Below, piece by piece: positions 43,326-55,559 of a DNA stretch of 64,000 nucleotides (within the stretch, counting starts at the first letter, position 1; every line of letters begins with the position of its first letter). The DNA comes from Aspidapion aeneum (Eukaryota; Arthropoda; Insecta; Coleoptera; Brentidae). The notes beneath the pieces are model-generated. The model saw nothing but the letters and a program-made list of their open reading frames with translations. It ran no database searches and was not told the origin of the DNA. Both the position numbers and the translations under genes were made by a program. The stretch covers positions 105,825,314 through 105,889,313 of the forward strand of contig OY755042.1 of NCBI GenBank assembly GCA_963576565.1, in the 5' to 3' direction.

Positions 43326-44043
43326 TACTCTGCCAATATATGGGCCCCTAAGCTCACACTAGGTACTATAGTTATAGTGTACGTGCGAGACTAAAACCTG
43401 AAACATATCTTATTCAACTCGAGACTAAATTACCTTTTAATTGATACCACACAAGCCATGTTTTGACTTAAACTCAAATTTTTGAAATCTACCCTTACCC
43501 TTAAAAAAATAAAAACAAAAATGTATTTTGTTTAACTCCGGACTCAATTACCTTTCGTTTGATATCACACACGCCATATTTTCACGTAAACTCTAATTTT
43601 TGAAATCTACCCCCTATCCCTTTTTGAAGAAAAAAAACTAAAATGTATTTTGTTTATCTCCATACTCAATTACCTTTCGTTTGATATCACACACGCCATA
43701 TTTTCACAAAAACTCTAATTTTTGAAATCTTCCCCCACCCTTTTATTTGGCTTGTGTTCTGTGGATATTGTTCATTTTTAAATGGGACCATCTCGACCCA
43801 AGACCCAGCCTAGGTACCAAATTTCATTAAAATCGGCAAAGCGGTTTTTGAGTTATGCGCGTTGGTCGTTACAGACAGACATACAGACAGACAGACAGAC
43901 AGACGGCGCGACAAAAAAGTTTCAAAATCATCTGAAACGCAAAGATATATAAAAAAATTTGAAATCGATCAACTTTTTTTTTCTCGAAAAAATTAGGAAC
44001 ACCATGGCTCACACTACTATAGTATAGTATATGTGTGAGCTAA
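43326..44043 (-). mobile_element. hairpin-ended element X, single copy
   Basis: It begins CTCTGCCAATATATGGGCCC with a hairpin (GCTCACACTAGGTACTATAG). It contains about three ~120-bp units (GATATCACACACGCCATATT, TTTGAAATCTACCC), then ACCTAGGC and CAGACAGACAGACAG, and ends with a second hairpin (CTCACACTACTATAGTATAG). Non-coding. Orientation is opposite to the copy at 60.2 kb. Confidence 0.7.
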
Positions 44044-44149
44044 AAATTATTTTACAATGTCAAATTTTTCATTTATGGAATATACAAAAAAATTTCCATT
44101 ACTCAATCCAAAATAAATGGATCCATGACGGATCTGATACTTTCCTACC

Positions 44150-44583
44150 CCATTAGCATAGCACACTCCAAGTAAACTCCATGTTATATCAGCCTTGAAA
44201 ACGGTTTTTTTTGTAAATATCTCAAAAATGAAAGCTCCTACAAATCATATTACGAAAACCGCATATTATTGATGTGATGCTCCGTTAAAAAGTTAGCATT
44301 TTTTCAAATTTTAGAATGTCAAAAAACTGTTGTCAGCCTTAATGGATTTTGAACAAAATCTAATCAGCTTTTTACAGTATTATACACTATTTTATCTGAA
44401 AATTTCAAGAAAATCGGTTTAGCGGTTTAGGAGCTATCGTAGGCCAGACAGACATACACACACGGATAGAAGTCACGACTAAGATAGATCAAAATACACC
44501 CAAATAACACATTTTCGGCGTTATCTAAAAAAAAAATTTTTGTTGAATACAATCCTTTTTGTATCCATTGCTGCGCGGGTTAA
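44150..44583 (+). mobile_element. element M1, second copy
   Basis: Shares GTAAATATCTCA, CTCCGTTAAAAAGTTAGC, CGGTTTAGCGGTTT, CCAAATAACACATTTTCGGC and the end CATTGCTGCGCGGGT with the copy at 13.4 kb. The left end is diverged. Confidence 0.65.
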
Positions 44584-44655
44584 CCAATATTTTTTTCAAA
44601 ATTTAAAATTTTAGTTTGGGTTTTTCGTTTGTTATTTATTGCTTTATTGCTGCTT

Positions 44656-45180
44656 GCCTTATATGGGATTGCATGTTTAAAACATATACGTAATATTCCA
44701 ATACTCCCTGTTAGCTATTTACACAATGGTTGGCGTTTGATGCAAACATTCAGAAATAAAGGTACGAAAAATGCACAGATACCAAATTTATATAGATAGA
44801 GTTTTTGTCAACTGTGAGCCGATGATTGGACATGACGAATACACGAATAAAGGAATATGCATGTGTAAAGTATAAACAATCAGGACATTTTAACTTAATG
44901 ATCGCAAAAAGGATAGACTTAGTGTCCATTGACATTGCTATTTCAAATATGTTTGCATTCTACATCGTAAGGTACCGTAGGTATTGCAATAATACGTACT
45001 ATATGGAAGTAATATGCACATGTCTTTGAAAACAACCAATCTGGTATTTTTTGCTTAAAGACCCCAAGGCCTTCATGTTTGCATCATGGATGGGCAGTTA
45101 CCGTGGGTATTGGAATATTATGTATATGGTTTAAAACTCATGTTTATCTAGGGGTATTGTAATAACAGTTGATAAAAATA
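44656..45180. mobile_element. inverted-repeat element (CATATACGTAATATTCCAAT arms)
   Basis: The left arm GTTTAAAACATATACGTAAT, ATTCCAATAC (44668-44705) is mirrored by GTATTGGAATATTATGTATA and GGTTTAAAAC (45107-45136). A second inner pair (GATGCAAACATT / CATGTTTGCATC) is also mirrored. No coding motif and no clear target duplication. Outer limits are approximate. Confidence 0.5.
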
Positions 45181-45594
45181 ATGCATGATTTATTCAAATT
45201 TTATTTTGTAAATAAATAAATTATACATCTATCATTGAAACTCTATAAAACAGAAGCGTAAATAAATGTTAACTTAAAAGAACATGGCAAAGAGCAACAT
45301 AAAAAACTCTACCCTTCTAAACAGACCACCCTCTGGGACACCTTAGGGTAAAATTACTCAAAGAGAAAAAAACCACCTGACTGAGACTGAGATCTAGGTC
45401 GATATCGATTTCTACAAACGTGTTGTTATATAGGGTTTTTAATACATAGGGTGAGCATTAATTGAATATAAAACAGTTTAGTGAAAGGCACTTATTTATA
45501 ATTTTTTTGAAATTTATATTTTTTAAAAGTTGTTAAAAAATTAACAATAACAATGTAAAAAACTAAATAAAAATACAAAAAAAATAATAGTTTA
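45181..45594. other. AT-rich spacer
   Basis: Nothing supported. Confidence 0.35.
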
Positions 45595-46775
45595 GGGGAT
45601 ATCGTGCCACCTGGCTGAAACCTCTTCTTATGCGGATTGGCTTGGTTTCTTCGTGGATTTTAATTGATGTTTTTGCTTCGCAATATATACTGGCTATTAA
45701 GTCTTTGCATCTGTGATCTATTCGGCTAGTAATTAAAGATGCTGTTACTGCCCCATGCTCAATGCTACCGAAAGCTTTTTCGAAGTCTATATATTGTATT
45801 CGCTGGCTCGTTCTATGAGGATTTTCATGGTTAATAGGTTGTGACCTGTACTGAAACCTTTTCTAGAGCCTGCTTGTTCTTTTGATTGATATCCGTCAAA
45901 TTTTGTTGTTAGTCTATCTGTTAATATTTTCGTGAAAAGTTTATAAATTACATTGAGAAGTGTTATGGGTCGATAGTTTTTTAGGTCTGCTCTATCGCCT
46001 TTCTTGTGTAGAATAATGGTTATGGATTGTTTCTTTTGGTTTGTGATTATTTTTTCTTTTAGTATTTTATTCAGGAGAATATGAAGGGTATTAGCTACAG
46101 CTATACAACCATACTTGAGCATTTCTGCCGTCACTCCGTCTTTTCCAGGTCATTTGTTATTTTTCATCTTCTTTAATGCTGTCTTTATTTCCGCTTTTTT
46201 TGTTTGGAGTATCTTCTTGGTTTCTCACAATGGTTCCCTTTTTGTTTGGTATAATTCTGTATAGAATAGTTGTGTGATATTTATAATATCCTCTTTAACG
46301 TTAGTTTCTATGCCTTTCATATCCTTTATATTAAGTATTTCATATCTACCTAGAGTCAGTCGGCCTTAGACATTTCATATCTCTGTTACTTTCTATAACT
46401 TTTATTTCTTGGCTCTTTCTTTTATTTTCTTTAATCGTTTTTCTTTTAGTTTTATTTACTTCTGTGTATTCTATAGATGTTATTTTTTCTCCTTTCTCGA
46501 GGTTCCATCTTTTTTCCATCAATTTATTTATTTCTTCTCATATACAATTTTTTATCTTTTTATCTTTTTGTATTGTATCATTAATTATTTTTTTCATTTA
46601 GAAATTGCTGTCAATGCAGATTTTTGTTCTGACCATCCTGTGATCACTGCCTGCTGTAAAGCTGTTTAGGACTGTTGCATCTCTAACGATGTTTTTATCA
46701 GTAGTCAGTATGTAATCAATTTCGTTTTTCATTATTTCATTAGGGCCACTTTTGTTGCAGTTTCTTTCTAGAAAA
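45595..46775 (-). pseudogene. LINE family A, longest copy (endonuclease end through RT)
   Basis: From 46775 on the minus strand: FLERNCNKSGPNEIMKNEID, YILTTDKNIVRD, SFTAGSDHR.V (end of an APE-type endonuclease, SDHR motif). Then a basic linker, then an open frame with MTAEMLKYGCIAVANTLHIL, LKNYRPITLLNVIYKLFTKI and KFDGYQSKEQAGSRKGFSTG. Near 45790: YIDFEKAFGSIEHGAV (motif A). It ends before the YxDD box. Stops and shifts throughout. The SDHR and RPITLL motifs fix it as an endonuclease-bearing non-LTR element. Confidence 0.85.
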
Positions 46776-47349
46776 ATAATTTATTGCATAAGGGAATAAG
46801 AATAGGTAGAACAAAAAAATATATAAAAAATAAAATATTGAGCTAGGAAACACCCTGTATTTACATGATACATGCCTTGGTTAGGACACATCCTGGTTTT
46901 GTTAGGTCTATTCATCTTAATAACTGAAATCTAATCCCTCTCACTTATGTCTTGGTAACTGATTATGTGGGTCCTGTATACATGTTCTTTCAAAATAATA
47001 TGCTGAACATAACAAAAAAAATTAAGCAAGCAGAAATTTAAGCTCCTTTCTAAGCTTTAATGTGAAAAGCTGACAAGTTTTGCATATCATAATACAAGGG
47101 TTTCTCATGTATCAGGTTTAATATGTACAGTTTTATCTGATTATTTTACTTAAACAGTGTTGTATTACATAAGTACAGATTTGCTTTGTACAAAATATAT
47201 ACATTTTAAGATATGTAGGTAGGCAGAAAGCTTGTCTTTTTTATTAATGAAGGGAAAACATTGGACTATTCTAAAAAGTAACTTAAATATTTACCTACTA
47301 CCAAATAAAAGTTACATGATAGTCATGAATTGGAAAAAACTGTAATTTT
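46776..47349. other. AT-rich DNA without recognisable genes
   Basis: A CACCCTGTATTTACATG fragment near 46850 resembles ends of short insect repeats. Nothing else. Confidence 0.4.
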
Positions 47350-47795
47350 TATCTTCCTAGCCCTCACAGCAATGGCTAGAGAAGATATTATTTTCGACAA
47401 AAACATTTTTTTTCAGATAGCATTGAAAATGTGTTTTTGGGTGAATTTTGACCTATTGTAGCAATATCGTCGTGATGTCTGTCTGTGTGTCTATCCATAA
47501 CACGATAGCTCCTTAACCGCTGAACCGATTTTCATAAAATTTTCATGAAAAATAGCGTTTGACACTGTAACGGGCCGATTAGATTTTGGTTAAAATCCAT
47601 TAATGCTAATGACAGTTTTTTGCCAGTTAAAACACCAATTTAAAAATGCATTGCATCAGTGTGCAGTTTCCGGAATATAGTAGATCACATGTTTCTTAAT
47701 AATTTGTGTCATAACTAAAAACTTCGCAGGAGCTTTCGTTTCTGAGATATTTACAAAAAAAAATTCAAGGCTGAAATATCATGGAGTTGGTTCAG
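47350..47795 (-). mobile_element. element M1, third copy, reversed
   Basis: Begins TCTTCCTAGCCC and AATGGCTAGAGAAGATATTA, contains GTCGTGATGTCTGTCTGTGT, CCTTAACCGCTGAACCGATT and GTTTCTGAGATATTTAC, the complement of the 13.4 kb copy. Confidence 0.65.
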
Positions 47796-48204
47796 GATAT
47801 CTTATCACTATTTATTTAGGCATTTATCTAGAATACCAACAGATAACAAATATCCAAACACTAGGAGCATAAATGGAAAACTCAGTTACTGATACTCTCC
47901 CATAATTGAAACTTTTTTGCTTACACATTCAAACCTAAAAATTTGATATTAGAATATAACAAAAAAAAATTAAAAATGTTTTTCAAAAATATCAACAGGT
48001 TAAGAAAAATTTTTTTGGTCTTCTGCTTTATATAAGGTGAGTATCAATAATTGGAAAATGTTTATTTATCCAGTATCTGATATGCCCATTTTTTAGGTTA
48101 TATAAAATAAAATTAAGAGAATGCAAATACCATATTTTTTTAAAGAAACCATCAGATAAAAAGTCCACAGATCAGCATCCAAAAAAAGACTAAATATTTC
48201 TGGA

Positions 48205-48213
48205 AGAAAAAGC
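48205..48213. repeat. left 9-bp target duplication of the Foldback element
   Basis: AGAAAAAGC immediately before the element; identical to 49035-49043. Confidence 0.85.
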
Positions 48214-49034
48214 GGGCGGCGGATAAAAGGTCGAAAATACAAAAGGTCGAAAGTACAAAAGGTCGAAAATAGAAAAGGTCGAAAGTACAAAAGGTCAAAA
48301 AACAAAAAGTCGAAAGTACAAAAAGTCGAAATCACAAAAGGTCGAAAGTACAAAAGGTCGAAAGTACAAAAGGTCGAAAGTACGAAAGATCAAAAAAAAT
48401 TGACAATAGAAAATCTTAAAAATACCAAAGTCGAATTGACTTGTCTAGTCGAGGTGGACCAAGGGCCGAGGATAGGTTAGGTTACTATCAACCTGACCCG
48501 GTTAGGTTAGTATATCAAAAAAAACTTTCCTGGCGAGATCAGGGTAGTTTCTTTTTATTAAACAAACCTAACCTGGTCAGGTTGGGTTAGTAACCTAACC
48601 GGGTTAACTATGAACTATCCTCGATTGACTTGTCTAGTCGAGGTGGACCCAGGGCCGAGGATAGGTTAGGTTACTATCCCAACCTGCCTGGTTAGGTTAG
48701 TATATCAAAAAAAAGACTTTCCTGGTTTAACTATGAACTATCCTCGACCTCTGGACTACCTCGGTTAGGTAGTGCAATTTGACTTGGTTAGGTTTCAATC
48801 TTTTATTTTTATACTTTTGACCTTTCAACCTTTTGAACTTTCGACCTTTTGTACTTTCGACCTTTTGTACTTTTGACCTTTTGTACTTTCATACTTTCGA
48901 CCTTTTGTATTTTCGACCTTTTGTATTTTAAACCTTTTGTATTTTAAACCTTTTGTATTTTCGACCTTATTTTTTCAACCTTTTGTACTTTTGACTTTTG
49001 ACCTTTTGTACTTTCGACCTTTTATCTGCCACCC
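48214..49034. mobile_element. Foldback-like element, 821 bp, with 9-bp target duplication
   Basis: The ends GGGCGGCGGATAAAAGGTCG and the complement of GGGTGGCAGATAAAAGGTCG lead into arrays of a 16-bp motif, GGTCGAAAGTACAAAA, on the left (48225-48390) and its complement on the right (48830-49025). The exact 9-bp duplication AGAAAAAGC flanks it. Foldback/Mutator-type elements have such long repetitive inverted arms and 9-bp targets. The loop contains a 189-bp direct repeat (starts 48435 and 48624) with several AGGTTAGGTTA runs. No transposase. Confidence 0.88.
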
Positions 49035-49397
49035 AGAAAAAGCAGTATAATAAAAATTTGTACAGGGTTTCTATATACTTGGACTTACTAATTAACACCT
49101 AGGTATAAATCCAATTTAATAGTTTATAGATGTCTTTTTTTGGGAAAAAATATTCTAGGGAATCAATCATTGGCAAGGTATCAATGACTGAGCATTTTAC
49201 CTGAACTGGTTAAAGGAGTACCTGACAGAAATAGGAAGGACCTTATTTGCCCAGCCTATATGGACAGGAAGAAGAGACATCATGGCACCTTATGTCTGAA
49301 TGTGAGGCCTACACATGGATAAAACAACAGGCACTTTGGAGACCTCGGGCATGGCAACAAAGGCCAACTTGCTGGACCTACGAGTCGCCCCATCACT

Positions 49398-50085
49398 ACT
49401 TTAGTTTAGTTTAGTTTAGTTTCTTTATTGCCATCAGATCATTATTACAAATGCAAAAGCAACATCTAAAATAATATCTTAGATATCTAAAAAAATGTAA
49501 ATACAAATATGATAGAAAGAAAAAGAAATGAACAGTAAAAACAAATTAAAAGTATAGGTACAAACAAATTAATATAAACAAACTAGGTACATAGTTTTTG
49601 GTTTTTTTACTACCTACATTAAGAGAAGAAATTGAAGGAGTAAAATTGTTTTTCCAGAGCAAAATTATTTACCTCTTTCTTGAAGCGCACTCTACCTTCA
49701 ATATCCCTGATTGACTTGGGAAGCATGTGGTAAGCTTTAACTGCATGGTAGTAAGGGCCCTTTTCGTAAAAACTGGTATTATGGGTGGGGGTAGCGAGAT
49801 CGTCTCTATTTCTTGTGACCATGGCAGTTTCTAGAGCATTTTCTCTATTTGTAAGAAACAGATCTTCGTGTTTTTTAACAAATGTTACTAAGGTTTTAAA
49901 ATAAAGGGAAGGAGCAGTTAAAATATTTAGTTTTTTAAAATATGGTCTGCAAGAGGTTCTTGGGTGAAGTTTTAGCATTGTCCTTATAACTCTCTTTTGT
50001 GCTATAAAGACTGACTCGGCATCCGAACCTGCTCCCCAGAACATAATGCCATAAGACATAACAGACTGCACTGAGGCATACTACT
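49398..50085 (-). pseudogene. LINE family E (CR1/L2-like) 3' end with (AAACT)n tail
   Basis: A 150-codon open frame on the minus strand (50071-49619) reads MSYGIMFWGAGSDAESVFIA, QKRVIRTMLKL, CRPYFKKLNILTAPSLYF, SFYEKGPYYHAVKAY, LPKSIRDIE and FKKEVNNF, the last segment of the ORF after RT. It ends at a stop and is followed by a 3' UTR and a run of AAACT repeats at 49398-49420, the simple tail typical of this LINE group. 5' truncated near 50085, as target-primed retrotransposition often leaves. The least decayed LINE piece in the window. Confidence 0.8.
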
Positions 50086-50699
50086 AGCTCCGTTTAAAAA
50101 ATTAATATATAGTATAGGTTTTATAGGTATGATTTTTGTTTCTCCAAATCTGTTAAATATTATTATTTGATTGAAGGACAAAAAAGTTTACTGACAAAAA
50201 AGGCTTACATGTGAAAAAAAACTCTAATTTGAATTTTTTGATAATTATGATTTTTACTGCTATTTTATAAAAAAAATTAAAAAATAATAAATTTTACAAA
50301 TCTTAATTCTTTTAGTTACTTACAAAACTGAAAACTGAAATATGTAGGCAATAGATACCTTTTTATAGTTTTAAGATTTTAAAATTGATCTCTTTAATCT
50401 ATAGGTTGTATAAGAATATTTATTTTTTCTTATTTCATATCAATCTTTATAAATGTAATAAGCTTTTCTATATACTTATATGTATATGTTGTATTTGCTG
50501 CATTAATTGTAAATTTTTTGTTAAAACTTTTTAACAACGTTGGTAAATAACTTTTTTATAAAATCATAATGATAATGAACTTAAATTAACTTACCCTAAG
50601 CAAAATTAGACTAACTTAAGATATTTTTATGTGAAAGTGTTGCTTGTTTAATACTTTGGAGGGAAACTGGAAAAACTGTAAAAATTAAGAAAATTTCTC
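50086..50699. other. AT-rich DNA without recognisable genes
   Basis: Nothing supported. Confidence 0.4.
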
Positions 50700-50872
50700 C
50701 TTAGGTTAGTCTAATTTGTGAGTAAGTTAATTTAATTTAATTTAATGTAATTTATGAGGCTAAACCGACCTTAAACCACAGATCACCTTTTGTTAAGGTG
50801 ATCCGTGCTTAAACCAACCTTAAGTTAATTTAATTTAATCTAATGTATTTTGTGAGGCTGAACCAACCTTAA
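50700..50872. repeat. direct repeat flanking a hairpin
   Basis: AGTTAATTTAATTTAAT, TTATGAGGCTAAACCGACCTTAA is repeated about 100 bases on with few changes (AACCAACCTTAAG). Between the copies, CACAGATCACCTT and AAGGTGATCCGTG form a hairpin (50776-50808). Confidence 0.6.
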
Positions 50873-50909
50873 GTTCTGTATAATTATTATTATTATAGAG
50901 AAATAAAGA

Positions 50910-50986
50910 CTCACCAATTCTGGCCAAAACAATTTCAAAGTTCTTCCATTTTTTACTACAGTTTCTTTTCCGGAAAATTTTACCTA
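50910..50986 (-). CDS. possible exon of an unidentified gene divergent from Bet1
   Basis: On the minus strand a run TGTGTTTTTTAG (acceptor-like) precedes a short open stretch reading KFSGKETVVKNGRTLKLFW in one frame, and it closes at CAGAATTG|GTGAGT, a good donor near 50911. Position and orientation would suit a gene divergent from Bet1. No family is recognised and no flanking exon was found, so this is only a candidate. Confidence 0.2.
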
Positions 50987-51059
50987 AAAAACACAGAATG
51001 CTGAAAAAATCGATTTTCAAAAAATTGCAAAACAAACATACCAGAGAAAAACCGTCTGG

Positions 51060-51463
51060 CTCGAAACGTCAATGCTATAATGAAGGGTGTCCATGAAATT
51101 TTTCGCTCGGATTTTTCCTATCTTTGGCTCTGATTGGTTCATCCAACGATGTTGAATTGCTCTGTGGGTTCATCTAAAAATTTGAGTTAATCAAAGCCTG
51201 AGAAAAAAAATCCGCGCGGATAACACGGTCGGTCCATAGACAACCGGCTTAAGGGCACTGATTGGGTGATTCTAACCATTTTCCGGCCGGATGCAAACTT
51301 ATAGGCTCTATTCTCTGCCTGACACTGACACAAAAACTTACATAACCTAAAAATACACGTCAGCTGACAACTCAAACTTTTGTTATTTTTTTTATAAAAA
51401 CCAAGTTTTTTAAGTTGTTAAGCCTTAAAATTCAAAAACCAAAGCAAACTGGCATCGCACAAG
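51060..51463 (+). promoter_or_regulatory. Bet1 upstream region
   Basis: Less AT-rich than its surroundings. It holds two inverted CCAAT boxes (GATTGG near 51131 and 51259) and, close to the gene, the palindrome GTCAGCTGAC (E-box CAGCTG, 51359-51368). No TATA box at a convincing distance. The 5' UTR probably begins within the last 100 bases, with CACAAG directly before the ATG. Confidence 0.4.
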
Positions 51464-51796
51464 ATGAGGCGCGCTCACGCAGGTAACTACTACGAACCGT
51501 TACCTCAAAATTCCAACGAAATAGAGCATGAAAACGACCGTATGGAGCAAGAGCTGTCTCAAAAGATTGGAGTCCTAAAATCTTTAAGTATAGACATTGG
51601 CAACGAAGTCAAGTATCAAGACAAGTTGCTTCGAGACGTAGACGATGACTTGGAAAGAACAGGAGGCTTCCTTGGCAAAACTATGGGTCGAGTCAAGAGG
51701 TTAACAAGAGGCTCACATAATTACATTGTTCTATATCTGTTTGTGTTTGCTTTCATAGTGTTCTTCATTTTGTATTTAGTTCTGAAGTTTAGGTAA
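51464..51796 (+). CDS. Bet1: Bet1, ER-Golgi Qc-SNARE
   Basis: Complete 110-residue protein from ATG at 51464 to TAA at 51794-51796. Bet1 is the vesicle SNARE that pairs with syntaxin 5, membrin and Sec22 in ER-to-Golgi fusion, anchored in the membrane by its C-terminus and facing the cytosol. Visible here: N-terminus MRRAHAGNYYEPLP, a SNARE helix from about residue 24 to 85 (MEQELSQKIGVLKSLSIDIG, NEVKYQDKLLRDVDDDLERT), the GKTMGRVKRLTRGSH stretch before the membrane, then one membrane span at about 87-107 and a short lumenal end KFR. No signal peptide, as expected for a tail-anchored protein. Length and order match the family. The frame is unbroken, coding in a single exon, flanked by spacer and repeats. 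Confidence 0.95.
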   Translation: MRRAHAGNYYEPLPQNSNEIEHENDRMEQELSQKIGVLKSLSIDIGNEVKYQDKLLRDVDDDLERTGGFLGKTMGRVKRLTRGSHNYIVLYLFVFAFIVFFILYLVLKFR

Positions 51797-53126
51797 TTTT
51801 AAATGTACTGATAGGGTATTTAAAGGTTCATGGGTGATATTGCATCATGTTTTTTTCTATTTTGTAATTTAACTAAATTAAAAAATAGGCTAGTTCTCTG
51901 GAAACACCTACCATGGTGCTTACTCTTCAATTTTACTCCGAGACATACTTCTACTTTCCTCTTTGAATGTGGTTACATTTATGGAATTATTTAAAGTGAA
52001 AATATAGCTAGGATTTTAGTTAGATAGTTAGTTAGCCATTTTTATAAAAATATTTTTATTTATATTATTGTCCTTATTATGAAGTCTATGGTGGGGTAAG
52101 AACTCTATTTTCCTTAGACAAGATGCCAAATTAAATGAGAAAATGATTATGATGATTATTTAATATATTGGATATTTTTGTTTAAATCACAAGAATTTTT
52201 ATTTCATTATTTCTGGTCTTAAGAGTATACCTAACCAATGGTTTGTTTCATATAAAATCAACCAGAGGTTTGGCAAACCATCTCACCGAATTTTGATAAT
52301 TCTTGGTAAGTAGATTTATTTTACCTAAAAGGTGGATAAAAAATCCCAAATTTTAAAAATTTTTAATAAGTAATTTTGAAAATAAAAAAACTGCAAATTT
52401 AGGTCCTACATGTACTAACAAAAATTAAGATATCTTGAGAACTACTTCCACCAGGATGGTGATGTAGGTCTTATTTGAAAGGCCTTTAAAATACCTTTCA
52501 AACGATGTTACACATTATTTTTAAAAATAAAATTGAAATTTTTTAACAAAAGTTTAATTTCCTAAAAAAATATTTTTGATTTTTTTTAAATTATTTTTTT
52601 TCCTTAAATTTTAAGAAATGTTAAAAAAAATGTTCACAATAAAAATGCATTGAAAAATAGTGGGTCATTTTCTTAATAAAAATCAAATCAAATCAAGCTT
52701 TATTTATTAAATATACAAAACAGATGTTTTAGAGAAAAAAATGTGAAGTTTACCAGTGTTACCTATTACTTTAAGTCAAGAAAATATTTTAAAGTATTTA
52801 TTAATATGAATTTATTATGTGTTTTGCTTTTATTTAGGGTACTATATTTTTCTTTAAAATGTCTGTTTTGTGTTCTCTGTATAGTTCTGAGTTTTGTTTT
52901 TTTAAAAATAAATCATATATACTAAAAACCTTTCAAATAGGCCTATATCACTACTATGGTATAGGTATAGTTCCCAAGATTTTTCTAAACACATGTTTCA
53001 GACAAAATGTCAGTTTTTTTATTTTCAAAATTTAATTAAACGATTAAATTAAAATGAATGTACCAAGAATTATCAAAATCACTGGGATGGTGTGTGTTTT
53101 TTCTTTTGCTTTTCTATGAATTAATA
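51797..53126. other. Bet1 3' UTR and AT-rich spacer
   Basis: The transcript end is not certain; AATAAA occurs near 52381, with others further on. From about 52676 an AATCAAATCAAATCAAG run precedes TTTATTTATTAAATATAC and may be the 3' tail of a very decayed minus-strand LINE. No gene recognised. Confidence 0.4.
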
Positions 53127-53134
53127 TTTCTAGG

Positions 53135-53617
53135 CAGGGTTCCGCGGATATATATCAAGTGATATATATCATGATATATATATAGCTTGATATATATATA
53201 GCTTGATATGTATCCGATATCTTCAATAATTTTACTTATTAAACTAGAAATGTTTTCTACCATTCTAAATATCAGAAAATTTGTCAGTATGCCCCTGTAC
53301 AAAAGTATAAGCATCTGTAAAGATGTAGTATCGATCGATTCGGCTACCGCATAGGCATCGAGGAGCTGACTGGAAATCCCCTGTTTCAAATCTGGTAGAT
53401 CCCCGACGCGACGATTTCTTTTGTTTTCTATTTTCCCAGGTTAGAGCAGTTACTGGGTTTCCATCTATGTGTACTTTTGATTTATTAGGAAGTAGTGATT
53501 TTTATTTAATATGCCAAAACCAAAGCATTCAGTTTTAAAGATATATATCTGATATATATCCGATATATATCATGTGATATGATATTTATATAAATATCAT
53601 GATATTTTCAAACCCTG
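53135..53617. mobile_element. 483-bp hAT MITE with exact 8-bp target duplication
   Basis: Ends CAGGGTTCCGCGGATATAT and the complement of CAGGGTTTGAAAATATCATG. TTTCTAGG is duplicated exactly at 53127-53134 and 53618-53625. Subterminal DNA is full of GATATATATC palindromes. The middle has a minus-strand open stretch without a recognisable transposase motif. The exact duplication suggests a fairly recent insertion. Confidence 0.92.
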
Positions 53618-53625
53618 TTTCTAGG

Positions 53626-55559
53626 GTATAATAGGTTGAATTAAAATAAAACAATTTAGGACATTTTATTGAAATAACTTTATTTTTTAAACTTTTATGG
53701 AACAACTTTTCATTGAAAATACTAGGAATACTAAATTTAAAATTTGGCATTCAATATCTAAAGTTTTCCCAAAAAGTGGGATAGTAGGTATTTATTTCAC
53801 AAACAATTTTATATTTAAATTTAGGATTGTCCATGGCAGATGATCCAAATTTATCTGGGCATCAAATATTTTAAATGCTCATAGTCAAATAAATTTGTCT
53901 CACCATGCACAAATTACATGAGTTACTAAGTCAAAATTCAGTCCAAAAAATATACCCACCTTGGCATATTTTGGACCCTAGAAGGATTGTAAACTGTTTA
54001 TTTTTTCATATTTAAATGCAAGTTATAATCAGAAACATATATTTTTAATGTTTCAAAATTTATTATTATTTGTTTAATTCTACTTAAAGCTAGAAATAAA
54101 AAAAGTTATTTTAAGTAACACTTTGTTTCAATGAGATGGTTTAAAATTATTTTTAAGACAAAGCATGGTTTCAACAACATTTCAGGAATGCCTAAAAATA
54201 ATCTTCAAAAAGTTTAATAGTATCTATACATTAATTTTTTTCCTGAACAGTATGTTTTTACCATTTTTAAGAATAAATTTGGATTCAAAACTTGATTTTT
54301 CTGCCTTAGTTTTGATAGAGATTTTGTTTTGAAGCACATTGTTCAAGAAATAATCACAGATCACAGAATCGTTAAATAGTTTTAAAATTCTGTGTTAAAC
54401 TTTGTATGTCTCCCCTTTTGTACCCTAAAGATGGAAGCCCACTTTATTTTCAATTTTTAGTTTGTTTAAAATCCTAGTTAAAATTTGTACCATGTACCAA
54501 ATTCAACGATTTTGGGGTGTTTCAGGTATTTCTGAGGGAGATGCGGTGGGTCGATTTTTTCTCCTCTAGAACACATGAAACCCCCTAAAAACATCCAATA
54601 TAAAAGCAAACTTTAGTCTCTTTATTCAAAAAAATTTAGATTAAGATTATAGAATATCAAACAAATTAAAAATCGGACTTTCACCATTAGTGTACCAAAA
54701 GCGACATTTAAAATATATAAACAATTAATATTATGAGACCTGACAAAAAAATACTGTCAATAAACTAACAATTTAAAAATAATAATGCAGTATCATATTT
54801 ATACCTCATCACAACAAGATTTAAAGAAATTTTACATATACAGAATGTTATGGAAATAACGTTAGGTATATAAACTTTTTTTCTATACCACTCTGTATAA
54901 TAGGTTTTTTTTCTGATTTGACCCCTAAATCAAATTCGGAAGACTAGATATCAGATCTTTAGTTCCTTTTTTGCGCAAAGAAACAAAATTTAGTCAGAGC
55001 AGTGGTATTTCTCATCTGAAGCTTTCCTAATAGGTGCTCCATATGACTTTGTTAAGGCGGCCTGATTTATTCCTATTTTAGCTAATGGGATATTAAAGGC
55101 TGCGCCTTTTTCGGTTCTAGAAAGACGTAATCTGCAGACCGCTGGCGCTGTAAAAATGAGAGAGAGCGAAGAAGGAGGCATCGCGTGGTTTTTTCGCGTC
55201 CTTTGCATACTAATATGCGTGTGTTCCATGCATGCTTATGCGTTGCTTGGTTAAATTTTATTCTGCCCACCATAGAGAAAGGTGGCATCTGCAAATTAAC
55301 AAATTTGTGGAAAATAACTAGAAAAAAGTTTTTTACAGAAAGCAGTTTAAAAAAGTTATTAAATATTTACAAAAAAATAAAGTGAAAAACTGTGTTTTAC
55401 GTTGAATTTTGATGGAAAATATAAAATAATTCAAGATTTTTTGCTACCAAAGAAAATCAATTTGGATTTTTTGCTAGCTACCGCCTTTTTTCATATTATC
55501 ACTTTAAATTGGAGCAAATTACCTATGAGTTGAGATGCTTATAGCCAAAAATCGTGTCA
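53626..55559. other. mostly AT-rich spacer; unassigned GC-richer stretch near 55.0-55.25 kb
   Basis: Around 54990-55230 the minus strand is open for about 79 codons with ordinary amino-acid content (SRTEKGAAFNIPLAKIGINQ), preceded by an acceptor-like TCTGCAG. No family was recognised. The rest is featureless. Confidence 0.3.

Noticed and set aside
48093..48353. Phe/Thr-rich 86-codon protein
   Set aside because: By-product of the 16-bp motif array in the Foldback arm.
48230..48390. CRISPR-like regularly spaced repeats
   Set aside because: No unique spacers; units are contiguous, part of an inverted arm in a eukaryotic element.
48470..48780. interstitial telomere (TTAGG)n
   Set aside because: Only two or three units at a time inside a Foldback loop; too short to call telomeric.
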